Origin: Neorhizobium sp. NCHU2750
GTDB taxonomy: Bacteria > Pseudomonadota > Alphaproteobacteria > Rhizobiales > Rhizobiaceae
Direction of reading: 5' to 3'
Assembly: GCF_003597675.1 (NCBI RefSeq)
Contig: NZ_CP030828.1
Coordinates: 570,001-634,000, forward strand
DNA length: 64,000 bases
Shown: piece by piece, positions 17,806 to 26,074 of the stretch
Numbering within the stretch: position 1 is the first letter of the stretch
Layout: every line of letters begins with the position of its first letter
The notes under the pieces: model-generated
Told to the model about the DNA's origin: nothing
Seen by the model: the letters and a program-made list of their open reading frames with translations, nothing else
Databases searched by the model: none
Made by a program: the position numbers and the translations under genes

Positions 17806-18651
17806 TCACGCCCTTTCCTTGAGACGGGGATCGGTCATGTCGCGAATGCCGTCGCCGAGCAGGTTGATGCCGAGAAGCGCAATCGAGATTGCCATGCCGC
17901 TCATCGTCAGAACCCAAGGCGCGCGGCTGAAATATTCCCGGCCATCGGCCATGATGCCGCCCAGAGAGGGGGTCGGTGGCTGCACGCCAAGTCCGATGAA
18001 GCTCAGCCCCGCCTCGAGGATGATCGCAAATGCAAGAGCGACGCTTGCCTGGACCATGATCGGGGCTGCAATATTCGGCAGGATCTGGGTCAGCATGATT
18101 GCGCTCGGCCGCCGGCCCATGAGGCGTGAAGCCTGGACGAAAGGTTCTTCGCGGATCAGCATCGTGGTGTTGCGCGAAATGCGGGCGAAGATCGGCAGGT
18201 AGACGAGTGCGATTGCACCGATGATATTGGCCGTTGAAAAGCCGAACACGACCATCAGCAGCATCGCCAGGATGAAGCTCGGGAATGCGAAGAGCAGGTC
18301 CGAGACACGCATCACGACCTCATCGATCCAGCCACCGAAATAGCCGGACGCCATGCCCATGGCGCAGCCGAACACGGTCGCGATCAGGATGGAGCCGACG
18401 CTGATGGCGATCGATACCTGACCACCGGCCAGAACCCGGGCCAGTACGTCGCGCCCGAAACTGTCCGTGCCGAAGGGATGGGCGAAGGAGGGAGGCGCAA
18501 GAATGGCCATGAAGTCCATGTCTTCCGGGCCAAAGCTCTGGATGTGAGGGCCGATGAAAACCGCAAGCAGCACGAACAGGGTGATGAACAGACCGACTGC
18601 TCCGGTTCGGTGGCGCAACAGGCTGAAGAGGGGGGAGGTCAGGGCGCGCAT
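17806..18651 (-). CDS. Dipeptide-type ABC permease, DppC family
   Basis: About 281 residues, ATG 18651 (MRALTSPLFSLLRHRTGAVG) overlapping the upstream DppB stop as TGATG. It has the N-terminal OppC-type helix, the periplasmic HPFGTDSFGRDVLARVLAGG motif (~65-85) and the cytoplasmic EAA loop around EPFVQASRLMGRRPSAIMLTQ, with about six transmembrane helices. Longer in-frame N-termini are low-complexity and lack a ribosome site. Works with the DppB protein as the heterodimeric channel. Confidence 0.9.
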   Translation of the reverse strand: MRALTSPLFSLLRHRTGAVGLFITLFVLLAVFIGPHIQSFGPEDMDFMAILAPPSFAHPFGTDSFGRDVLARVLAGGQVSIAISVGSILIATVFGCAMGMASGYFGGWIDEVVMRVSDLLFAFPSFILAMLLMVVFGFSTANIIGAIALVYLPIFARISRNTTMLIREEPFVQASRLMGRRPSAIMLTQILPNIAAPIMVQASVALAFAIILEAGLSFIGLGVQPPTPSLGGIMADGREYFSRAPWVLTMSGMAISIALLGINLLGDGIRDMTDPRLKERA

Positions 18652-19667
18652 CAGCGTGTCCTTTTCGGATCGAGAAGCATGCAGATGAAGTCGGTCAGCA
18701 TGTTGACGGCAAGAACGATCGACAGGAACACCACCGTGCAGGTCTGCAGGACCGGGAAATCGCGGGAAAATGCGCCGTCGACCATGAAGGACCCGACGCC
18801 CGGAATGCCGAAAATGCGTTCGACGACGACAACACCACCCAGAATGTAGCGGATCTGTAGTCCGACGACGGTCAAATAGGGCACCATCGCGTTGCGCAGC
18901 ACGAAATGGATGAAGATGAACCATTCATTGAGGCCGAAGGAACGGGCTGCCGTCACATAGGAACGGTTCATCGTCTCGATCAGCACGGCGCGCAGGGTGC
19001 GTGAGAAGACTGCCGCCATGGGAGCGGCGATGGCCAGAGCCGGCAAGAAGCCGGAATAGAGCGCGCCGGCGACGCTGTCGGCAGGCGAAACATAGCCATA
19101 GGTGGGGAAAAGGCCGAGGCTGAGGCCTAACCCGAAGATCAGAACATAGCTCAGCCAGAAATCCGGCATTGAAATGCCGAAAACCGCGAGCGAGGTCGCC
19201 GCCGTATCGATGAGGCGTCCCCGATTCAAGGCGGCAAGGCTTCCGAGGATCAGCGAGATCACCACCGCCAGGGTGAGCGCATAAAGCCCGATGAACAGCG
19301 TTGCCGGTAGTTTTACCGCAAGAAGCAACGCAACCGAACGGCCGGAGGCAACGGCGAGCGACGTGCCGAAGTCACCATGCAGCATGCCGAACAGCCAGTT
19401 CAGATATTGCATCCAGACCGGTTGGTCGAGGCCGTAATGGGCCCGGAAAGCGGCAACGGCGTCAGGCGTTGCCTGTTCGCCGAGTGCGGCAAGCGCCGGA
19501 TCGCCCGGCGCTGCCTTCATGGTGAAGAAGATGACGATTGTGCCGACAAGCAAGACGGCGAGAGCGCCGAGGAGCTTTGCAGCGAAACCGGCCGCAATGC
19601 TTCCAAGACCCTTTCGTGCCGCTCGACGCGCGGTGGTCTGGCCGACCGTTTCGCTTACCGGCGCCAT
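18651..19667 (-). CDS. Dipeptide-type ABC permease, DppB family
   Basis: A 338-residue permease with a first helix at ~28-50 (LLGALAVLLVGTIVIFFTM), the large periplasmic loop (APGDPALAALGEQATPDAV), PVWMQYLNWLFGMLHGDFG typical of OppB/DppB, and an EAA loop (RSYVTAARSFGLNEWFIFIH). About six membrane helices. It begins four bases after the binding-protein gene stop and is coupled to the DppC partner. Confidence 0.9.
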   Translation of the reverse strand: MAPVSETVGQTTARRAARKGLGSIAAGFAAKLLGALAVLLVGTIVIFFTMKAAPGDPALAALGEQATPDAVAAFRAHYGLDQPVWMQYLNWLFGMLHGDFGTSLAVASGRSVALLLAVKLPATLFIGLYALTLAVVISLILGSLAALNRGRLIDTAATSLAVFGISMPDFWLSYVLIFGLGLSLGLFPTYGYVSPADSVAGALYSGFLPALAIAAPMAAVFSRTLRAVLIETMNRSYVTAARSFGLNEWFIFIHFVLRNAMVPYLTVVGLQIRYILGGVVVVERIFGIPGVGSFMVDGAFSRDFPVLQTCTVVFLSIVLAVNMLTDFICMLLDPKRTR

Positions 19668-19671
19668 CTGA

Positions 19672-21234
19672 TCAGCTGACCTTCATGTTGGCGAACTGAT
19701 CACCGAAGTTCGAATAGGGCCTCTGCGAAAAGCCTTCGACACCCTTGCGCATCAGATTCTGGATGTTCGAGCAGAAGCACGGGATGACGGGAACATCCTC
19801 CATGATCATGGCCTCGACATCCTTGTAGATCTTCACGCGGGCGGCCGGATCGAGAGCCGCACGACCGGCTTCGAGTTTGGCATCGACATCCGGGTTGGAA
19901 TATTTGCCGAAGTTGCGCCAGCCGGTGGAATGGAACATGTCGCCGACATATTCGTCCGGGTCGACCATGCCGAGCCAGCCCCAGACACCAGCCTGGAAAT
20001 CACCCGACTTCTGGCGTGCATAGGCCGCGTTGGCATCGGTGACCTCGACCGTGAATTTGGTGCCGAGTACCTGGTTCACCTGGGCGACGAAGATTTCGGC
20101 GAAACGCTTCCACCAGCTGCCGCCCCAGGTGACGACCGCAACCGCGTGTTCATCGGCCTTGTATTTCGACTTGGCGAGCTCCGCCTTGGCTCCGGCGGCG
20201 TCGAATTTGGTGAAGTCGCGCGGGCCGGGGGTGAAGTAGTCACCAAGCAGCGGCGGGAAGGCACCGTTCAAGGGTACGCCCTCGCCGAAGATAACGGCGG
20301 CAACCATGGCCTCGCGCTGGAACGCCATCGAGACGGCGCGACGGAAATGCACGTCGTCGAACGGCGGCTTCGCGAGGTTGACGGAGATGAAGCGGGTATT
20401 GAGGCCCGGCTGGCGCAGAACCGTGATGGCCGGGTTCTTCATCAGCTGCGGAACATCGGCGGCTGGGGCCGTCGAGGTCAGGTCGATCTGGTTGCCGAGC
20501 AGGGCGGTGACGCCGGAGGCTTCTTCGGTGATCAGCGGGATATCGACGGTCTTGATCGCCGGCGCGCCGCCGAAATAATCTTCATGCGCTGCGAGCTTCA
20601 GGCCGGAGCCGGCATTCCATTCCGCAAGCTTGTAGGGCCCGGTGCCGACCGGCGCCTTGCCGAACCCGTCTGCGCCAGCCTTTTCAACGGCCTTGCGCGA
20701 GACGATCTGCGTTCCCGTGCGCGCATTGGTGAGGAAGGTCAAAAGCGGTGCGAAGGGCTTGCTTGTGTGGATGCGAACAGTCAGGTCGTCGACGACCTCC
20801 ACCTTTTCGACGGCCGCCACCTTGCCCTGGTTGGGGGAAGCGAAGGACTTGTCGAGAACGCGTTCGATCGAGAACTTCACGTCATCGGCCGTCATCGGCG
20901 ATCCGTCATGGAACTTGACGCCCGAGCGCAACTTGAATTCGAGTGCGCCGTCCGGCAGCGTCGTATAGGATTCTGCGAGGTCCGGGACGATCTTCATGTT
21001 CTCGTCGAACTTCAGAAGACCGTTGTAAAGCGACCAAATCACATAGAATTCCGGAATGAGCGTCGCCTTTCCGGGATCAAGTGTGTTGATCGTATTGTAG
21101 CCGGTGATGGCGGCGCGCAAATTTGTGGCCGCGGCAAAGGCGGGCGTCATCGGGATGCCGAACCCGGTAACCGTTGCCATGGCTGTAGCGCCCTTCAACA
21201 GGGTGCGTCGACCGATCTTCATATCCGAAATCAT
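19672..21234 (-). CDS. SBP_bac_5 periplasmic binding protein, Tat signal
   Basis: A 520-residue family-5 extracellular solute-binding protein. The N-terminus has a twin-arginine motif (GRRTLLKG), a hydrophobic stretch and a cleavage region PAFAAA, so it is probably exported folded. Diagnostic body motifs include LDPGKATLIPEF, VKFHDGSPMTADDVKFSIERV and GTGPYKLAEWN. ATG 21234 follows AGGAGTGAAGGA. It follows the monooxygenase gene (60-bp gap) in one operon. In Chelativorans sp. BNC1 the family member EppA binds EDTA beside the EDTA monooxygenase; a chelator-like ligand is therefore worth considering, as is an opine or peptide. Confidence 0.9.
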   Translation of the reverse strand: MISDMKIGRRTLLKGATAMATVTGFGIPMTPAFAAATNLRAAITGYNTINTLDPGKATLIPEFYVIWSLYNGLLKFDENMKIVPDLAESYTTLPDGALEFKLRSGVKFHDGSPMTADDVKFSIERVLDKSFASPNQGKVAAVEKVEVVDDLTVRIHTSKPFAPLLTFLTNARTGTQIVSRKAVEKAGADGFGKAPVGTGPYKLAEWNAGSGLKLAAHEDYFGGAPAIKTVDIPLITEEASGVTALLGNQIDLTSTAPAADVPQLMKNPAITVLRQPGLNTRFISVNLAKPPFDDVHFRRAVSMAFQREAMVAAVIFGEGVPLNGAFPPLLGDYFTPGPRDFTKFDAAGAKAELAKSKYKADEHAVAVVTWGGSWWKRFAEIFVAQVNQVLGTKFTVEVTDANAAYARQKSGDFQAGVWGWLGMVDPDEYVGDMFHSTGWRNFGKYSNPDVDAKLEAGRAALDPAARVKIYKDVEAMIMEDVPVIPCFCSNIQNLMRKGVEGFSQRPYSNFGDQFANMKVS

Positions 21235-21294
21235 TCCTTCACTCCTGCCTTGTGCGGCTTTTTCCGCAACGTTTGTTGGTCTTGTCCCTCTGGA

Positions 21295-22590
21295 TCAGTC
21301 GAGGCCGAGATTCTCGCGCAGTGTTCGGCCTGAATATTCGGTGCGGAAAAGGCCGCGATGGCGCATTTCCGGCAGAATGAAGCGCGAGAGGTCTTCCATG
21401 CCCTGCGGCAGCATCGGTGGGCAGATGTTGAAGCCATCGGCGGCCCCAGCCTCGACCCAATGCTGCATGTCATCGACGATTTCCTTGGCGGTGCCGACCA
21501 TGTAACGGCCGGTAAAGCCGGCTGCCGCATTCTCGTACATCTGCCGGATCGTCAGGTTTTCCCGCCTTGCTTTCTGGATCATCGACGCGGAAATGCTGAT
21601 CCTGTCGCTGGTGAAATCCTCCGGGATCGGCTTATCGAGATCGTAGGCGGACAGATCGCCGCAGTAATTATACAGCATGGCGAGCCCGGCCGTGGGGTCG
21701 ATCAACGACTGCATCTCATGGAACTTGGCCTCCGCCTCGGCCTTCGTTTCTCCGACATAGAGCGTGAGGCCCGGCATGATGAGCGGTGCGTTGGCGGTGC
21801 GGCCATATTCGGCAGCGCGGCGTTTCAGATCGGCATAGAAGGTGCGGGCTTCCTCGATATCGAGGGCCACGGTGTAGACCACATCCGCATGCTGAGCTGC
21901 AATATCGCGTCCCTTGTCGGACGCGCCGGCCTGAACGATCAACGGACGCCCCTGCGGAGTGCGCGCGGCTGTCAGCGGCCCGCGAACCTGAAAGAAGCGT
22001 CCGGAGTGATTGAGAACATGGAGCTTTTCAGGATCGTAGAACTGGCCGCTCGCCTTGTCGTGCGTGAAGGCATCGCCCTCGAAGCTGTTCCATAGACCCT
22101 TGACGACTTCGACGAATTCGGCGGCGCGATCGTAGCGCTCGTCCTTCGGCAGCGGCGCGACGCGGTTGAAGTTCAGCGCTTCCTGGTCAGACCAGGAGGT
22201 GACGACGTTCCAGCCTGCGCGTCCGCCGCTGATATGATCGAGCGAGGCGTATTTACGGGCGACGTGATAGGGCTCGTTGTAGGTCGTCGATGCGGTGGCG
22301 ACGAGGCCGATGTTCTTTGTCACTGCGGCAATTGCGGAAAGCAGTGTCAGCGGCTCCAGTTCCGCGTTGCGCACGTCGTGAGACAGGGCGCCTGCAGGTT
22401 TGTCTTCGCCGCGCACGGCCAAGCCATCTGCGAAGAAGATCATGTCAAGCTTCTCGGCCTCCGCCTGCAACGCGACATCGCGATAAGCGGCAAACGACGT
22501 CAGCCAGGATGGATCGAAATCCGGATGCCGCCACGCAGCTATGTGGTAGCCCAGGTAACGCATGGACAGTCCAAGCTTGATGTCGGTCAT
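21295..22590 (-). CDS. FMNH2-dependent monooxygenase, NtaA/SnaA/DszA/EmoA family
   Basis: A 431-residue bacterial luciferase-like monooxygenase from ATG 22590 (MTDIKLGLSMRYLGYHIAAW), preceded by AAGGGA. Family landmarks: RHPDFDPSW near residue 25, LDMIFFADGLAV (~55), ASTTYNEPYHVARKYASLDH with GGRAGWNVVTS (~130-155), and the C-terminal GFTGRYMVGTAKEIVDDMQ. These enzymes oxidise NTA, EDTA, dibenzothiophene sulfone or pristinamycin precursors with FMNH2 from a separate reductase; a flavin reductase is encoded at 24.9 kb, divergently. First gene of the minus-strand operon; probable GntR operator at 22647-22657. Substrate not determinable from sequence. Confidence 0.9.
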   Translation of the reverse strand: MTDIKLGLSMRYLGYHIAAWRHPDFDPSWLTSFAAYRDVALQAEAEKLDMIFFADGLAVRGEDKPAGALSHDVRNAELEPLTLLSAIAAVTKNIGLVATASTTYNEPYHVARKYASLDHISGGRAGWNVVTSWSDQEALNFNRVAPLPKDERYDRAAEFVEVVKGLWNSFEGDAFTHDKASGQFYDPEKLHVLNHSGRFFQVRGPLTAARTPQGRPLIVQAGASDKGRDIAAQHADVVYTVALDIEEARTFYADLKRRAAEYGRTANAPLIMPGLTLYVGETKAEAEAKFHEMQSLIDPTAGLAMLYNYCGDLSAYDLDKPIPEDFTSDRISISASMIQKARRENLTIRQMYENAAAGFTGRYMVGTAKEIVDDMQHWVEAGAADGFNICPPMLPQGMEDLSRFILPEMRHRGLFRTEYSGRTLRENLGLD

Positions 22591-22646
22591 TCTCGTCGTT
22601 CCCTTGTGGCAGATGTTGGCGAACGTGCATCGGCCGCTTCTTATTT

Positions 22647-22657
22647 CGGTATACCCA
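22647..22657. promoter_or_regulatory. GntR-type operator box 1
   Basis: CGGTATACCCA, with the symmetric core GGTATACC, lies 57-67 bases before the monooxygenase start. Its reverse complement, TGGGTATACCG, matches box 2 (TGGGTATACTG) at ten of eleven positions. FCD-type GntR regulators commonly bind GTATAC-centred palindromes. Confidence 0.5.
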
Positions 22658-22848
22658 ATCAATGCATGAGTTGAGTTTTTGCGCAACTGGATTTTGTCAT
22701 TGACTTCGATCAATTTTTGATCTGGCCTGAAAAATGTGCATATTAGCATAAAAAACGTAATATAAACAATGATTATGAAGGATTGAATCGTCAGGAAAGT
22801 TGAATATTGCGTTGTCGGGGATTTCGTCGATTGAAACGGATCTGCGTT

Positions 22849-22859
22849 TGGGTATACTG
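22849..22859. promoter_or_regulatory. GntR-type operator box 2
   Basis: TGGGTATACTG lies 51-61 bases before the chosen gntR start at 22910. It matches the complement of box 1 at ten of eleven positions, which suggests that the GntR protein controls both divergent operons, including its own gene. Confidence 0.5.
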
Positions 22860-22909
22860 AAATGGAAAATTGCGGGGAACGTGTCTCCCGAAATTCCCGG
22901 AGCGGTCAA

Positions 22910-23572
22910 ATGGAAGCACCCTCTACGCCGGATGGCGGTGCTGTATATGTCGGACTGAAGGAGCGTATTCTCAGTCATGAGTTCCTGATGGGGGCGCCGC
23001 TGCGTGAGGAGGATGTTGCCGGCTGGTTCGGCACGAGCCGGGTTCCTGCCCGCGATGCGTTGCGCAGGCTGGCGCAGGAAGGTCTGGTGGAGCGGGTAGG
23101 ACGCCGCTACACCATTCGCAGCTACAGCTACGATGAAATCGTCATCGTCTACCGGCTTCGCGCCGCGCTGGAGCATCTGGCGGTGGAGCAAGCCGTTGCC
23201 AACCGTGCTCGCGGTTTCGACAAGATCGCCTCCGTGCTCGATCGTCAGAGAGAGGCGGTGCAACGCGCCAGCCGCGGCGAATTCAGTGCGCTCGATACCG
23301 AGTTTCATCTTGCCATCGCGGAAGTCAGCGGCCTGCCCATGCTGTCGCAGGAGCTGGAACTTGTTCTCAATCGGGCGCGTCTGATCCGCAGCAACGAGAT
23401 CGGCCGCGATTCCGGCCCTCGTGCCGCCTATGACGATCACTGCCGCATCTTCGCAGCGATGGAGCGCAACGACGCGCGAACCGCCAAGGCGGAGCTCGAA
23501 TACCACTATTCCACGACGCTACGCTGGCATACCGGCGCGGCTATCGCATCAGCGCAGCAGGACAGTCCTTGA
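22910..23572 (+). CDS. GntR-family (FCD) transcriptional regulator
   Basis: About 220 residues from ATG 22910, which follows GGAG by seven bases; an ATG at 22862 would add 16 residues but has no ribosome site and abuts operator box 2. The winged helix reads VGLKERILSHEFLMGAPLRE then DVAGWFGTSRVPARDALRRL; the FCD domain has LDTEFHLAIAEVSG with the ligand-pocket His. The FAD oxidase gene starts two bases after its stop, so the regulator is in the same transcript as the oxidase and flavin reductase. Confidence 0.87.
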   Translation: MEAPSTPDGGAVYVGLKERILSHEFLMGAPLREEDVAGWFGTSRVPARDALRRLAQEGLVERVGRRYTIRSYSYDEIVIVYRLRAALEHLAVEQAVANRARGFDKIASVLDRQREAVQRASRGEFSALDTEFHLAIAEVSGLPMLSQELELVLNRARLIRSNEIGRDSGPRAAYDDHCRIFAAMERNDARTAKAELEYHYSTTLRWHTGAAIASAQQDSP

Positions 23573-23573
23573 T

Positions 23574-24872
23574 ATGACTTACGCCACCGATTGCCTCAAT
23601 CAGTTTCCGACATTGTGGATGGATACCGCGCAGGAGGCCGACCTTTCGACGCCTCTGGATGGGGACGCACGATGCGACGTCGCCATCATCGGCGGCGGAT
23701 ATACCGGCCTTGCCGCGGCTATCACCTTGGCACGCCGCGGCGTGAGTGTTCGCCTTCTCGAAGGCAGCTTTCCCGGTTGGGGTGGCTCGGGCCGCAATAG
23801 CGGTTCGGTCATCCGTGGCTTCAAGAACAGCCGCAGCGATCTCATCCGTACCTATGGCGAGGACCGTGGCCGGGCGATGGCCGATTTCGGCGCCCGTACG
23901 ACAGATGTGGTGATGGACTTCATTTCTGAATACGGGATCGAATGCGATCTAAAGCGTACCGGATGGCTGCTTCCGGCTCACAATGCGGCAGGCATTCGCC
24001 GTGTCGAGGAGCGCGTTCGCACATGGACCGCGGACGGATTTGACGGCCTCGATGTCGTCGGGCGCGATGAACTGGCCGCCATGCTCGGCTCGCAGGCCTA
24101 TATCGGCGGGATGATCGATCGCGAAGGCGCCTCCATCAATCCACTCAGCTATGCGCGCGGTCTGGCCCGTGCTGCAATCGGTCTGGGCGCACATATCCAT
24201 TGCCAGACGCCGGCAACGGCCATCAAGGAGACGGCCGGGGGCTGGTCGGTATCCACGCCGCGCGGCACCGTCACAGCCAAGGCCGTCATTCTGGCGACCG
24301 ACGCCTATTCGCGTGGCCTGAGTGCGGCAGTGGATGACAGTTACGTTTCCATTCACACCTTCATCGTTGCGACCGCGCAATTGCCCGATGCTGTCGCCGA
24401 TACGGTCCTGCCCGGTGAACATGCAGCCTCGGATAGCCGCCGTATTCTCAACTATTGGCATAAGACGCCCGATCGCAGGGTTCTCTTCGGCACCAGGGGG
24501 ACATTGAATGGCCCGCGCCGGGCGCAGGATTTTTCCCATGTCGAGAAGGCCATGCTGAACGTTTACCCACAGCTCGCCGGCCAGCCGATCGAGTATCGTT
24601 GGGCGGGCAAGGTCGGGCTGACGCGTGATTTCATGCCCCATATCGACCAACCCCAGCCGGGCCTGTGGACCGCTCATGGCTATTGCGGGCGTGGCGTCGC
24701 TATGGCGAGCGCCTATGGAACGCTGCTTGGCCAGACGGTGCTGGGCAATGGGTCGTTAGGTGAATTGCCCATTCCGAACACGCCCGCGCCTCGCATGCCG
24801 CCGCTTTTGATGCGCAATGTCAGTGTGGTTGCAGCAACGCAGCTCTATCGCGCATTGGACGTCCGTTTCTGA
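23574..24872 (+). CDS. FAD-dependent amine/amino acid oxidoreductase (DAO family)
   Basis: A 432-residue flavoprotein with an FAD-binding dinucleotide fold, CDVAIIGGGYTGLAAAITLA (~36-55), and a second FAD segment RNSGSVIRGF. The C-terminal DAO motif includes WTAHGYCGRGVAMASAYG. Relatives oxidise gamma-glutamylputrescine, glycine, sarcosine or iminodiacetate at secondary amines. It sits between gntR and the flavin reductase in a cluster with an NtaA/EmoA-like monooxygenase and a peptide-type importer, the same mix as the EDTA-degradation genes of Chelativorans BNC1 where IdaA oxidises iminodiacetate. The specific substrate is inferred, not shown. Confidence 0.87.
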   Translation: MTYATDCLNQFPTLWMDTAQEADLSTPLDGDARCDVAIIGGGYTGLAAAITLARRGVSVRLLEGSFPGWGGSGRNSGSVIRGFKNSRSDLIRTYGEDRGRAMADFGARTTDVVMDFISEYGIECDLKRTGWLLPAHNAAGIRRVEERVRTWTADGFDGLDVVGRDELAAMLGSQAYIGGMIDREGASINPLSYARGLARAAIGLGAHIHCQTPATAIKETAGGWSVSTPRGTVTAKAVILATDAYSRGLSAAVDDSYVSIHTFIVATAQLPDAVADTVLPGEHAASDSRRILNYWHKTPDRRVLFGTRGTLNGPRRAQDFSHVEKAMLNVYPQLAGQPIEYRWAGKVGLTRDFMPHIDQPQPGLWTAHGYCGRGVAMASAYGTLLGQTVLGNGSLGELPIPNTPAPRMPPLLMRNVSVVAATQLYRALDVRF

Positions 24873-24927
24873 CATTTCCGATATTCGCTGCGCTGGCCAT
24901 TGCGCAGGATCTGCCAAGGGATATGAT

Positions 24928-25458
24928 ATGACCAAGAATGCTCCGACTTTGGTGCCGAACGAGCCGGTCTCCCTATCTGCCTATCGGGCCGCCATGGCCC
25001 AGGTGGCGGCGCCCGTCCACATCATCACCACGCGATGCGGTGAGCAGAATTATGGGATGACGGCCACGGCGGTCTGCAGTGTCACCGACACGCCGCCGCG
25101 TCTGCTGGTCTGCATCAACCGTACCGCGCAGTCCTACGAGCATTTCCTCACCTCAAAAGTTCTGGCTGTCAACACAGTCCACGCCGTCGACCAGGAGGTT
25201 GCCGCGGTCTTTGCCGGGGCGGGGGGTATAAAGGACATGGACGTACGTTTCAGCCATGGCCGCTGGGATGTGCTCGAGACCGGCGCGCCGGTCTTGGCCA
25301 GTGCCATCTCAGTCTTCGATTGCAGGATCACCGAAGTGTCGCGGCAGGAGACGCACGATATCCTGCTCTGCGATGTCGTGGGCCTGCGCGTCGCGGAGCA
25401 GCCGGAGCCACTCCTGTATTTCGACCGGCGGTTTACGACGCTTGCGAGCCAAGCCTGA
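24928..25458 (+). CDS. Flavin reductase (FMN-binding, DIM6/NtaB family)
   Basis: A 176-residue flavin reductase-like domain starting MTKNAPTLVPNEPVSLSAYR. The FMN-binding motif is MAQVAAPVHIITT...GMTATAVCSVTDTPPRLLVCIN, then HFLTSKVLAVNTV, and the C-terminus LLYFDRRFTTL with the conserved Phe/Arg. It would supply FMNH2 to the luciferase-like monooxygenase at 21.3-22.6 kb, making a two-component monooxygenase split over divergent operons. ATG 24928 is chosen; an upstream in-frame ATG at 24817 would overlap the oxidase gene. Confidence 0.9.
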   Translation: MTKNAPTLVPNEPVSLSAYRAAMAQVAAPVHIITTRCGEQNYGMTATAVCSVTDTPPRLLVCINRTAQSYEHFLTSKVLAVNTVHAVDQEVAAVFAGAGGIKDMDVRFSHGRWDVLETGAPVLASAISVFDCRITEVSRQETHDILLCDVVGLRVAEQPEPLLYFDRRFTTLASQA

Positions 25459-25930
25459 CCACTTGCCTTGAGTTGCGGGTCCACATTATTGCCGGAAGTA
25501 GTTTGAGAGCTGCCTATCAAGGCGAAGCCCGCACAACGGTCAAGCTGTCGTGCGGGCCTCTAACCGCCATCATGGCGGCTGGGAACAATCGGTGTAGCGT
25601 TGGCCGCCTAGCGTCAAATGAATATTTTGTAATTCACCCTCATGTTCGATTGAAGGCGTGAAAGGCCTCATCCACAGGAATAGTTAGAAATATCTAATGT
25701 TCATTATTCCTGCGATTTGAGCCGCCAAATGCTATTGATCACTTTGCTTCATTCTGCGCTTCGTCTGCGATCAAGCTGTTATTGTCCGGCTCGTGCCGGC
25801 GAGAAGCGGCGGTATCGACACCCACTCGATTACGCCAATGTTTCGGTTGTGCCGAAAGTGGATTGACAGGCGCATGGCCTGCGGCAATCATTTGTGTACG
25901 AACAATGGGCGCCAAGACCCGGGGAACGAC
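25459..25930. promoter_or_regulatory. Intergenic region and promoter of the NicAB-like operon
   Basis: This gap begins with the 3' side of the flavin-reductase transcript and a hairpin at 25527-25557. Its right end has a candidate promoter: TTGACA at 25863-25868, 17 bases, AATCAT at 25886-25891, overlapping the palindrome TTTGTG-TACGAA at 25891-25902. The palindrome matches operators upstream of the fpr, hnr and hyuA genes further right, although here its centre is 33 rather than 36 bases from the -35 start. The middle (25600-25860) shows AT-rich stretches and no supported gene. Confidence 0.5.
25527..25557 (+). terminator. Hairpin after the flavin reductase gene
   Basis: GCCCGCAC at 25527-25534 pairs with GTGCGGGC at 25550-25557 around a 15-base loop, 68 bases after the flavin reductase stop. 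The downstream side is CTCTAACC, without a clear T run, so intrinsic termination would be weak. It may instead be an mRNA 3' end-stabilising structure. Confidence 0.35.
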
Positions 25931-26074
25931 ATGATGATTGCAGCTGGTCGTGGCCGGCTACCGGCCCGGCGGCCGGCGCCTGGTCGTATTTTTCTTCATC
26001 GAAAATGCTGTCGTCGGAGGGCGGACGGCAGGCGCAGTCAGCTCCGCTGCCTTGGCGGGAATTGCTGCCGATGA
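25931..26074 (+). CDS. Possible 47-codon leader ORF coupled to the 2Fe-2S subunit gene
   Basis: An ATGATG start preceded by GGGGAACGAC opens a 47-codon frame rich in Arg and Cys (starts MMIAAGRGRLPARRPAPGR) whose TGA overlaps the ATG of the next gene as ATGA. The following gene has only a weak ribosome site of its own, so translation through this leader could deliver ribosomes to it. The peptide looks unlike a folded protein. It could be a chance frame in a ~170-base mRNA leader; the strong Shine-Dalgarno sequence and exact ATGA junction are the only support. Confidence 0.3.
   Translation: MMIAAGRGRLPARRPAPGRIFLHRKCCRRRADGRRSQLRCLGGNCCR

Larger units (their letters stand above)
22591..22909. 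promoter_or_regulatory. Divergent control region, monooxygenase operon and gntR-oxidase-reductase operon
   Basis: A 319-bp AT-rich region between two divergent transcripts of one apparent pathway. It contains two GGTATAC palindromic boxes (22647-22657 and 22849-22859), each close to one of the two gene starts, and a GATCAA-TTT-TTGATC hairpin-like dyad at 22708-22722. Long A/T runs lie between 22725 and 22790. No small ORF with a ribosome site was seen. Confidence 0.5.

Noticed and set aside
19930-21333. Long plus-strand frame opposite the family-5 binding protein
   Set aside because: Shadow of the real gene caused by high GC third positions; no ribosome site or recognisable domain.
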